A stretch of 19,371 nucleotides of DNA from Porticoccus sp963974675 (lineage in GTDB: Bacteria > Pseudomonadota > Gammaproteobacteria > Pseudomonadales > Porticoccaceae), in assembly GCA_963974675.1 (NCBI GenBank), contig CAXBDQ010000035.1:1-19371 (forward strand), in the 5' to 3' direction. A program made the position numbers and the translations under genes. The first letter of the stretch is position 1. Every line of letters starts with the position of its first letter. This document shows, piece after piece, positions 8,264 to 15,053 of this stretch. Under the pieces are notes generated by a model. The model did not search any database. It saw only the letters and a list, made by a program, of their open reading frames with translations, and was not told where the DNA came from.

Positions 8264-9319
8264 ATGAAGTCATGGCGTAACGCCGTCGTTAAAGGCGATG
8301 CTTCTTTAGAACGGGCTATTGAAGCTCTGGATAAAGCTGCGCTCCGTATCGTATTGGTTGTTGATGAAGAAGGCCGGCTTGTGGGCACTCTAACTGATGG
8401 TGATGTACGTCGAGCTTTGCTTAAACATCGATTGCTAAGTGTGCCAGTTAGCCAAGTGATGAACAGAAGTCCAAAAACCGCAGAACAGGACTGGGGCGAG
8501 AGTCGAATACTTTCAATGCTAGAAGAGCATGACTTGCTTCAGCTGCCGATAATTGATAAAGAAAGAAAGGTGGTAGGCTTAACAAGCTTACACGACGTGC
8601 TGAACAAGCACCGCCACGACAACCCTGTGTTTCTTATGGCTGGTGGATTTGGTACTCGGCTACGCCCACTTACTAACAACTGTCCTAAGCCAATGTTGAA
8701 AATTGGTGACAAACCGATTCTGGAACAGATTCTCCTGAGCTTTGTAAATGCGGGTTTTCATCGTTTCTACATATCGACGCATTATATGCCAGAGGTGATT
8801 CGGGATTACTTTGGAACCGGTGAAAAATGGGGCGTATCTATTCAGTATATTCACGAAGATGAGCCGCTAGGTACAGGCGGCGCTTTAGGCTTGTTGCCAC
8901 ATGAGGAAATTGATCTACCCCTATTCATGATGAATGGAGATCTACTCACCTCCCTGAATATTCATAGTTTTCTCGAGTTTCATGAAAACCATGGTAGCGT
9001 CGCCACCATGTGCGTGCGGGAGTATGAGCATCAAGTTCCTTATGGAGTAATTACCAGTGAGGGAACCCAGATTAAGTCAATGATTGAGAAGCCCGTACAC
9101 AAGTTTTTCGTGAACGCGGGTATTTATCTGCTCAATCCGGAGTTGGTTAAAGGTGTTGGGCATGGAGTCCGGGTTGATATGCCTACATTGCTCGAACAAG
9201 AGATTGAAGAAGGTAGGCCCGTCAATATGTTCCCAGTACATGAGTATTGGTTGGACATAGGGCGTATGGATGACTTCCATCGAGCGCAATCGGAAGCGTT
9301 TGAGTGTAATAATGGATAA
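8264..9319 (+). CDS. ptmE: PtmE-like CBS-domain sugar-1-phosphate nucleotidyltransferase
   Basis: A 351-aa protein with two N-terminal CBS motifs (to about residue 115; LVGTLTDGDVRRALL, then VVGLTSLHDVL) fused to a nucleotidyltransferase domain starting at VFLMAGGFGTRLRPL with PKPMLKIGDKP. The catalytic region also shows EDEPLGTGGAL and MMNGDLL. In Campylobacter jejuni, PtmE of this architecture makes GDP-glucosamine for a GDP-linked legionaminic-acid route; that function is transferred by family. CBS domains suggest allosteric control by a nucleotide. The start at 8264 is preferred to ATG 8252: GGAG ends 6 nt before 8264, while the AAGG before 8252 is almost touching the codon. The partner PtmF and an amidotransferase-type GlmS homologue are not in this window. 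Confidence 0.85.
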   Translation: MKSWRNAVVKGDASLERAIEALDKAALRIVLVVDEEGRLVGTLTDGDVRRALLKHRLLSVPVSQVMNRSPKTAEQDWGESRILSMLEEHDLLQLPIIDKERKVVGLTSLHDVLNKHRHDNPVFLMAGGFGTRLRPLTNNCPKPMLKIGDKPILEQILLSFVNAGFHRFYISTHYMPEVIRDYFGTGEKWGVSIQYIHEDEPLGTGGALGLLPHEEIDLPLFMMNGDLLTSLNIHSFLEFHENHGSVATMCVREYEHQVPYGVITSEGTQIKSMIEKPVHKFFVNAGIYLLNPELVKGVGHGVRVDMPTLLEQEIEEGRPVNMFPVHEYWLDIGRMDDFHRAQSEAFECNNG

Positions 9320-10007
9320 ATGTGGCGTCGTCGCGATAATTCCTGCCAGAGGTGGCAGTCATCGCCTCCCAGGCAAGAACATTAAGTTGTTGGCAGGGAA
9401 ACCTCTGATCGCTTGGACGATCGAAGCGGCGCTCAACAGTCGGGTTTTGGATGGGATCGTTGTTTCCAGCGATGATGAAGACATTCTTAATGAGGCAAGG
9501 AAGTACCCGGTCAAAGTCCTGAAGAGACCGGATTATCTTGCAACGTCCTCTGCTACGACCTTCGATACGCTGCTTCACTGCCTGGATCTACTTCCTTCAC
9601 AGGAGATAGCAGTTGACCAAATAATGCTACTCCAACCCACTTCCCCTTTACGCACCGCCGAGGACATTGATCGGGCTTTGGCATTAAAGAAAGAGAGCGG
9701 TGCCTGTTCTGTAATCAGTGTCTGTGAGTGTGAACACTCGCCTTTATGGACAAATGTTCTGAATGAAAAGGGCGATATGGAAGAATTCATTCCGTCTCAG
9801 TTACTTAATAAGCGAAGTCAGGATTTGCCGGTTTACTACCGGCTAAATGGTGCTATATATGTTGCGGATGTTGATGAATTTAGAAAATATCGTGGTTTTT
9901 TCATGCCAAATAGTAGAGCGTATGTCATGCCTGCTGAATGTTCGGTAGATATCGATACTGAAATGGATTTTAAACTCAGTCAATTATTGCTTGAGAAAAA
10001 TGAATAA
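9312..10007 (+). CDS. legF: LegF-type CMP-nonulosonate synthetase
   Basis: A 231-aa CMP-sialate synthetase family protein (NeuA/LegF/PtmB/PseF). It activates the free nine-carbon acid with CTP. The nucleotide-binding motif IIPARGGSHRLPGKNIK is at the N-terminus, with LLQPTSPLRTAEDI mid-protein and VDIDTEMDF near the C-terminus supplying the metal-binding aspartates. ATG 9312 is chosen because the enzyme motif then begins a few residues in (MDKCGVVAIIPARGG); a longer in-frame start at 9270 lies inside ptmE and adds 14 unrelated residues. The gene overlaps the ptmE end by 8 bp and the next gene by 8 bp, so translation is probably coupled. The synthetase family alone does not separate Leg from Neu or Pse; context favours Leg. 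Confidence 0.92.
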   Translation: MDKCGVVAIIPARGGSHRLPGKNIKLLAGKPLIAWTIEAALNSRVLDGIVVSSDDEDILNEARKYPVKVLKRPDYLATSSATTFDTLLHCLDLLPSQEIAVDQIMLLQPTSPLRTAEDIDRALALKKESGACSVISVCECEHSPLWTNVLNEKGDMEEFIPSQLLNKRSQDLPVYYRLNGAIYVADVDEFRKYRGFFMPNSRAYVMPAECSVDIDTEMDFKLSQLLLEKNE

Positions 10008-11298
10008 AGTAAAGAAAATTTACCACTCGGGCATTCTTCAAGGGTATCTGCAGAGTAAGCATTCGAGCATCAAAAAAACTTCTATTTTATTGGTGCGACA
10101 TGACGCGGATTGTGGTTATAAGTATCAAGGCCGGGTGTATTCACAAATTATAGATTCACTAGGCGATCTTGCTTCGTACCATGGTATCGACACTTCAAGT
10201 ATTTCGGCTCCGTTCAGTCATTTCTTTGGAGCATCTGCTCATAATGATCCGTTGGTATTTAACCGAACCTTTCTTCGGATCGCCGTTGCCTCGGCACTTT
10301 ATGGGAGAGTATTTGGCCGCAGCCGTGCTTTTGTTTATAAACGGACAGCCAGCATTAGGGCATGGAAGAGAATACTGAATCGGGCACAGCCCAAGGTAGT
10401 TATCGGTATTCAACCGAGTCGATATCTGTGTGCGGCTTGCAAGGCCATGGATATACCTGTTTACGATTACCAGCATGGAGTGATTGCGCCTGACCATTGG
10501 TGGTACGGTAACATTCTGCCCAGAGAAATACCGGACGATGAACTACCAAGTGGCATACTTTGCTGGGACAAAACGAGTGCTTTAGCCCTCAAATCTTGGG
10601 CACCCAAGCGCGATGTGAAGGTTCGCGTTCTGGGAAACCCCTGGTTTAAGAGGTTTGAAGACCGGATGCCACACGATTATTTGGTATGTAAGGCACTCGA
10701 TGAGAGATTAGTTTTCAAGAATGAAAGACCTACTATTCTTGTATCACTTCAATGGGGATTAGGTGAGCATTACTACACGGACACTAAGTCTAACTATGTG
10801 ATGTGTGGTGCCTTATCCAAAATCATCAAGAAAACTCACCAAAACTATAACTGGATGCTGCGACTTCATCCGGTTCAACTCCACGGTATCGCAGGAAGAG
10901 AAACGCGAGAGTATCTCGATCAGGAATTTGGCCAGCTCATAGGCGTGGAATGGGAAGAATCGAGTTGTTTACCCCTGCCTGTCGTGTTGCAGCATAGTCA
11001 ACTCCATATTACTGACATGAGCACAGTCGTGACCGAGGCGGCCTGGTATGGCATCCCGTCAGCGATCCTCAATCCTTTTGTGAGACCTGGCGAAAGGATA
11101 GAAACCCTGTTCAAAGAGGAGAGGGAAATCGGTGTCGCGAGCTTGGTGAAACAAACCGAGTCCGACATTGAGGGGTGGATTGTAAGCGCTCTGAAATCGC
11201 GGCACCGCATTCAAACGGTGGAGCCTGAAGAGAGTTTGTTGGAGTTTTTGAGGGAGGTAGTGTACGCCGATGACGCAATCAACTATACAAATAATTGA
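10000..11298 (+). CDS. Unassigned GT-B-like protein, candidate nonulosonate glycosyltransferase
   Basis: A 432-aa soluble-looking protein that I cannot place in a named family with certainty. Features resemble the GT-B transferases of the capsule-synthesis/CDP-glycerol-transferase type: a VYDYQHGVIAPDHWWYG segment near residue 160, a VRVLGNPWF segment, LVSLQWGLGE, the basic LRLHPVQLHG, and a sugar-nucleotide-like loop ITDMSTVVTEAAWYGIPSAIL. No signal peptide or membrane helix is evident. It starts inside the legF end (ATG 10000, 8-bp overlap) and runs past the hisH start at 11270, so it belongs to the same translational unit. The position directly after the CMP-sugar synthetase makes transfer of the CMP-activated nonulosonate the simplest guess, but this is inference. 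Start TTG 9991 is possible but less likely. Confidence 0.6.
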   Translation: MNKVKKIYHSGILQGYLQSKHSSIKKTSILLVRHDADCGYKYQGRVYSQIIDSLGDLASYHGIDTSSISAPFSHFFGASAHNDPLVFNRTFLRIAVASALYGRVFGRSRAFVYKRTASIRAWKRILNRAQPKVVIGIQPSRYLCAACKAMDIPVYDYQHGVIAPDHWWYGNILPREIPDDELPSGILCWDKTSALALKSWAPKRDVKVRVLGNPWFKRFEDRMPHDYLVCKALDERLVFKNERPTILVSLQWGLGEHYYTDTKSNYVMCGALSKIIKKTHQNYNWMLRLHPVQLHGIAGRETREYLDQEFGQLIGVEWEESSCLPLPVVLQHSQLHITDMSTVVTEAAWYGIPSAILNPFVRPGERIETLFKEEREIGVASLVKQTESDIEGWIVSALKSRHRIQTVEPEESLLEFLREVVYADDAINYTNN

Positions 11299-11896
11299 TT
11301 ATGGCGCGGGCAACATCGCCTCCGTCGCGAACATGATCGATTATGTCGGTGGAACCCCCTACGTTGTCAGTTCTCCAGATAAGCTGAAATGCGGCGTCAA
11401 AATCCTTCTGCCGGGTGTAGGTGCGTTTGACCATGGCATGTCTTGCTTGGAAGAGGGAGGTTGGCTGCCGGTTCTGGACGAGTGTGTGCAAATGAAACGC
11501 ACACCGACTTTGGGAATCTGCCTTGGTATGCAATTGATGTGCAAAAGCAGCGAGGAGGGGCATCGACCTGGGCTTGGCTGGGTAGACGCGTCTGCTCGCA
11601 GGTTCGCGTTCCCAGATGATAGCAAACTCAAAGTCCCCCACATGGGCTGGAACCGTGTCATAGTTTCAAAGCCAGATGCGCTCGTAAGCAATGATCCGGA
11701 AACTGAGAAGCGATTTTATTTCGTGCATTCCTATTACGTAAGCTGCGCGCGTGAGGAAGATGTCATTCTGCAGTGCCATCATGGTCATGATTTCGTGGCA
11801 GGATTTCAGAGGGATAATATCTGGGGGCTCCAGTTCCATCCGGAGAAGAGTCACAAATTCGGAATGGAAGTCTTTCGTCGCTTCCTGGAGGTATGA
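11270..11896 (+). CDS. hisH: HisH paralogue: glutaminase subunit feeding the WbpG amidotransferase
   Basis: A 208-aa class I glutamine amidotransferase. The catalytic triad is visible: C84 in LGICLGMQL, H190 and E192 in GLQFHPEKS; the oxyanion region is LLPGVGAFDHG. In histidine biosynthesis HisH supplies ammonia to HisF. Here, together with the adjacent hisF and wbpG genes and inside a sugar cluster, it almost certainly delivers ammonia from glutamine to the sugar amidotransferase, as in the Pseudomonas aeruginosa hisH-hisF-wbpG set. ATG 11270 lies within the last 29 bp of the previous gene; GGAGG at 11253-11257 is a somewhat distant ribosome site. One base separates its stop from the hisF start codon. 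Confidence 0.9.
   Translation: MTQSTIQIIDYGAGNIASVANMIDYVGGTPYVVSSPDKLKCGVKILLPGVGAFDHGMSCLEEGGWLPVLDECVQMKRTPTLGICLGMQLMCKSSEEGHRPGLGWVDASARRFAFPDDSKLKVPHMGWNRVIVSKPDALVSNDPETEKRFYFVHSYYVSCAREEDVILQCHHGHDFVAGFQRDNIWGLQFHPEKSHKFGMEVFRRFLEV
11887..11891 (+). promoter_or_regulatory. Ribosome-binding site fixing the GTG start of hisF
   Basis: GGAGG lies within the final codons of hisH, 6 nt before GTG 11898. It decides the start of hisF, whose reading frame is open well upstream. Confidence 0.65.
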
Positions 11897-11897
11897 G

Positions 11898-12659
11898 GTG
11901 TTAAGTCATCGGGTAATACCTGCTCTTCTTCTGAGTCAAGGAGGATTGGTAAAAACCACGAAATTCAAACAACCGAAATATGTGGGCGATCCTGTAAACG
12001 CAATCCGCATTTTTAACGAGAAAGAAGTGGACGAGTTGGTTGTGCTGGATATTGACGCCTCACGTGAAAATCGTGAACCGGACTATAACGCGATTGCCGA
12101 GTTTGCTTCCGAATGCTTCATGCCCCTTGCATACGGAGGTGGTATTCAAACGGTAGAGCAGGCGCGTATCCTTTTCTCACTGGGTATAGAAAAAGTTGTT
12201 CTTCAAACAGCAATACTCGACAGCTCAAAACTTATTTCTGATATCGCGAACCGTTTTGGCTCTCAAAGTGTAATTGCCTCGATCGACATCAAACGAGACT
12301 GGAGAGGTAGAGCAAAAGCATGGTCGGCCACGCGACGGAAAAAACTCGATCGGCCCTGGCTAGATAAGCTGCATGAGTATGTTGAGGCTGGTGCCGGTGA
12401 GATTTTGCTTAATAGTGTAGATAGAGACGGCACCCAGGAAGGTTACGACGAAGAACTAATATCAGCAGCTGCCGGGGCCCTCCCGGTACCGGTAATCGCT
12501 CTTGGCGGCGCTGGTAAACTTGAACATCTCGTTTCTGCGGTAGACTCTGGCGCTTCCGCTGTGGCGGCGGGTAGTCTGTTCGTATTCCAGGGGCCCCACC
12601 GCGCAGTCCTCATCAGTTATCCTCGCTACTCAGTTCTTGAATCACTATTCCGGAGTTAA
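11898..12659 (+). CDS. hisF: HisF paralogue lacking catalytic Asp11, ammonia channel for WbpG
   Basis: A 253-aa (beta/alpha)8 HisF-family protein. The frame is open far upstream inside hisH, but the real start is GTG 11898: GGAGG (11887-11891) lies 6 nt before it and the protein then begins MLSHRVIPALLL, aligning with canonical HisF from residue 1. The second catalytic aspartate is kept (D130 in IASIDIKRD), as are AYGGGIQ, GAGEILLNSVDRDG and ALGGAGKLEH. The first, Asp11 of the canonical CLDV motif, is replaced by Leu (ALLL). That argues against imidazole-glycerol-phosphate synthesis and for a role as docking and ammonia-tunnel partner between HisH and the downstream WbpG-type enzyme. The frame of the N-terminus is otherwise intact. 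Confidence 0.9.
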   Translation: MLSHRVIPALLLSQGGLVKTTKFKQPKYVGDPVNAIRIFNEKEVDELVVLDIDASRENREPDYNAIAEFASECFMPLAYGGGIQTVEQARILFSLGIEKVVLQTAILDSSKLISDIANRFGSQSVIASIDIKRDWRGRAKAWSATRRKKLDRPWLDKLHEYVEAGAGEILLNSVDRDGTQEGYDEELISAAAGALPVPVIALGGAGKLEHLVSAVDSGASAVAAGSLFVFQGPHRAVLISYPRYSVLESLFRS

Positions 12660-12665
12660 TGAATT

Positions 12666-13790
12666 ATGGTGCCAGATAATCATCAAGTATGTAGCCGTTG
12701 TGTCATGGATACCACGGCAAGAGACATTACGTTTGATGAAAACGGTGTCTGTAACTACTGCACATATTTTGAGAACCATGTTAACGATGTGGTATTCGAA
12801 TCCGATGAAGAGCGTTCTGTCAGGCGGAAGGAGTTCATCGAACAGGTAAAAGCTGCAGGGAAAAACAAACCTTACGATTGCGTAATGGGGCTCTCTGGAG
12901 GCGTGGATAGCTCTTATGCACTTCATCTCGCTCTGGAGGAGGGATTAAGGCCGTTAGCAGTTCATATGGACAATAACTGGAATTCAGAGTTAGCCACAAA
13001 CAATATAAAGAATCTTGTGTCAGGCCTCAACGTTGATCTCCATACACACGTTATTAATTGGCCAGAATATAAACAGCTTATGCAATCGTTTTTTGATGCC
13101 GATGTTATCGATGTTGAGCTTCTGTATGACAATGCAATGTTGGCTGTCAACTACAATCAAGCGCGAAAGTACGGTATCAAATACATTCTGAGTGGTAGCA
13201 ACTCTGCCACGGAAGGAATGCCTATGCCAGAAGGTTGGAATTGGAAGAAGTGGGACAAAAAGAATATAAAGGCTATCGGAAAGCGTGGCGGAGTAAAGCT
13301 GAAAACTTTCCCTTCGGTCGGGATTGTTGATTATCTGGCTAATCGTTTGATTCGTGGAATTCAATGGGTACCTTACCTCGATTACTATGACTATCGTAAA
13401 GATGCTGCGCTAGATCTTCTTGAGACTCGTTATGAATATAAGCGTTATCCTTACAAACACTATGAGTCCATATTTACTCGTTTTTATCAAGGCTACATAC
13501 TTCCAGAAAAGTTCAGCGTAGATAAGCGTAAGTTACACCTGTCTACTCTTGTAATGAGTGACCAAATGAGCAGACTTGACGCAACAGAGCGCTTGTCTCA
13601 CTCCCCTTATGCGACGATAGAAGAGTTAGAATCCGATAAGAAATATTTCTTAAAGAAGATGGGCTGGGAAAATAGCGATCTTTTTGATTATTTGTCACGT
13701 TCGCCTATGGCTCACGATGAGTATCCCAGTAGTGTTGTTCAATGGGAGCTGTTAAGACGTATGTATCATCGATTTAAAGAAAATAGGTAA
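12666..13790 (+). CDS. wbpG: WbpG/PseA-type N-acetyl-sugar amidotransferase
   Basis: A 374-aa ATP-PPi (adenine nucleotide alpha-hydrolase) enzyme. It activates an N-acetyl group of a nucleotide sugar or nonulosonate with ATP and replaces the oxygen with ammonia, giving an acetamidino group. The PP-loop SGGVDSS is at residues 77-83, and two N-terminal CxxC pairs (C9/C12 and C29/C32) probably bind zinc. ISGSNSATEG-like sequence (LSGSNSATEGMPMP) follows mid-protein. Ammonia would come from the HisH/HisF pair immediately upstream (6 bp after the hisF stop). The substrate is uncertain: the cluster encodes both a WbpD/WbpE diacetamido-uronate route (WbpG-like use) and a legionaminate route (PtmG-like use). 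ATG 12666 is preceded by CGGAG at 12651-12655. Confidence 0.9.
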   Translation: MVPDNHQVCSRCVMDTTARDITFDENGVCNYCTYFENHVNDVVFESDEERSVRRKEFIEQVKAAGKNKPYDCVMGLSGGVDSSYALHLALEEGLRPLAVHMDNNWNSELATNNIKNLVSGLNVDLHTHVINWPEYKQLMQSFFDADVIDVELLYDNAMLAVNYNQARKYGIKYILSGSNSATEGMPMPEGWNWKKWDKKNIKAIGKRGGVKLKTFPSVGIVDYLANRLIRGIQWVPYLDYYDYRKDAALDLLETRYEYKRYPYKHYESIFTRFYQGYILPEKFSVDKRKLHLSTLVMSDQMSRLDATERLSHSPYATIEELESDKKYFLKKMGWENSDLFDYLSRSPMAHDEYPSSVVQWELLRRMYHRFKENR

Positions 13791-13820
13791 AATTGGTGCA
13801 TCGAGTTCTGTTAGTAAAAA

Positions 13821-15053
13821 ATGTTTAGTTATATTTATCTTTCCGCAATAATCCTTCCTTTGATAGGGATTATTTTGATGTATAATGGCGCCTACGGTAT
13901 CTCCGTAGGTGAGCAGGGCTATGATAATGGATCTTTATCTATTTTCTTACTTTACACTGTAGTTTCTATTTTTGTTTTCTTTATGTTAAAAAAAAGAACT
14001 GCTACATCGATCCAGCTGACTAAAATTAGACCTTTTAAGTTTTATCGATATTGTTTTCGAGTATTGATTTTAATTTCATTTCTTGTTGGTGTAATGTTGT
14101 TTGTCTTCAATGCAGACCGAGTTTGGTATGGTGAAATCGGAAAGGGTGAGTTTAGAGCAAGCTTGGGGTCATTTGGCTTCTTTGCCTATCTGACTACAAA
14201 ATACATAGCGCCTTTGTCTTTGGCTTATGCCGCCTTTCTATATAAATCGAGCAATCGTGGTTTATCGGAAGCGAGCCTGTTAGCAGTTTTGTTTGTTTTG
14301 GGCATGGTTTTAGGCTCCACTTGGGGCTTTAAGGCCACCGGTATCACCATAATATTACCTGCATTCTTGATTTTATTATGGTCATCAAGTTTTATTAATA
14401 TTGTATTTTTTTCGACAATTTCATTGAGTGTAATTTTGGTTTTCGCATTTATTTTCGATGGTTCTCAGTCTTTAATGTCAGCATTCTCTTCCATATTTTT
14501 GAGACTTACGGTAATTCAAGGGGATGTAGCGTGGTATGTTTGGGGTCTTTATGAAACTGGCGTAGAGCTACCACCGTATGGTCAAACTTTAGCAGCTGCT
14601 CTAGGCGACACTGTCTTGGAAAATATTTTCAGTTTTGATAAGAGTAATTATAATGAGTGGATTTCAATTCATTATGATATGTTATTGAATGATGTGGCTG
14701 GCGTGCCTCAGTCAGTTGCACAGGCTGGGCATAGTATTGTCGGTACTCCATTTACGGAAGGAGTTATCATGGGAGGGGCAGGGGGCGTTTTGTTTATGGC
14801 GGTACTTTCTGGCGGGCTGTCAGCGATAGTTTTTAATAGAATAGACAGGAGTTTGGCTATGGGTAATGGGCTGCTTTGCGCATTCTGGGCCACTTATTTC
14901 AGCGTATTTCTATTCCCATGGTTGAGAGGAGGGGCAGTTGTCCAGCTTTTTCATATTTCTCTAATCTTGAGCTTTTCGGCCAGTATATTTCTCGTTTTTT
15001 TAATGGCTAAACTAACCGTTTTAGAAAAAAAATCAGATCGGTGTAAAGCTTGA
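13821..15053 (+). CDS. wzy: Wzy-like O-antigen/capsule polymerase
   Basis: A 410-aa integral membrane protein with about ten or more hydrophobic segments spread along its length and a large loop around residues 235-300 (the GDVAWYVWGLYETG to AQAGHSIVGTPFTEG region) consistent with the periplasmic loops of Wzy polymerases. Sequence identity in this family is too low for a firm assignment; the call rests on topology, length and its place in a Wzx-containing cluster with no other polymerase candidate. It is AT-rich (16 G/C of 60 in 14401-14460), usual for wzy genes and a sign of foreign origin. It begins 30 bp after wbpG, and its stop overlaps the TTG start of the next gene. Two runs of eight A (about 13988 and 15025) are present but nothing shows that they vary. 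Confidence 0.72.
   Translation: MFSYIYLSAIILPLIGIILMYNGAYGISVGEQGYDNGSLSIFLLYTVVSIFVFFMLKKRTATSIQLTKIRPFKFYRYCFRVLILISFLVGVMLFVFNADRVWYGEIGKGEFRASLGSFGFFAYLTTKYIAPLSLAYAAFLYKSSNRGLSEASLLAVLFVLGMVLGSTWGFKATGITIILPAFLILLWSSSFINIVFFSTISLSVILVFAFIFDGSQSLMSAFSSIFLRLTVIQGDVAWYVWGLYETGVELPPYGQTLAAALGDTVLENIFSFDKSNYNEWISIHYDMLLNDVAGVPQSVAQAGHSIVGTPFTEGVIMGGAGGVLFMAVLSGGLSAIVFNRIDRSLAMGNGLLCAFWATYFSVFLFPWLRGGAVVQLFHISLILSFSASIFLVFLMAKLTVLEKKSDRCKA

Noticed and set aside
9270..9311. Upstream start of legF at 9270
   Set aside because: Adds 14 residues read from ptmE codons in another frame; ATG 9312 places the nucleotide-binding motif at the expected N-terminal position.
6075..10007. Pseudaminic acid or sialic acid pathway
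   Set aside because: The epimerase is NeuC/LegG type rather than PseG, and dehydratase plus aminotransferase genes of LegB/LegC type precede it, so Neu5Ac and Pse fit less well.
11751..11897. Upstream extension of hisF to an ATG at 11751
   Set aside because: It would lie inside hisH; GTG 11898 has a good ribosome site and aligns with canonical HisF residue 1.
11270..12659. hisH and hisF as part of a histidine operon
   Set aside because: No other his genes are present, HisF lacks Asp11, and wbpG follows directly.
13988..13995. Run of eight A in wzy as a slipped-strand phase-variation tract
   Set aside because: Short for such a role in an AT-rich gene; no sign of a frame change.
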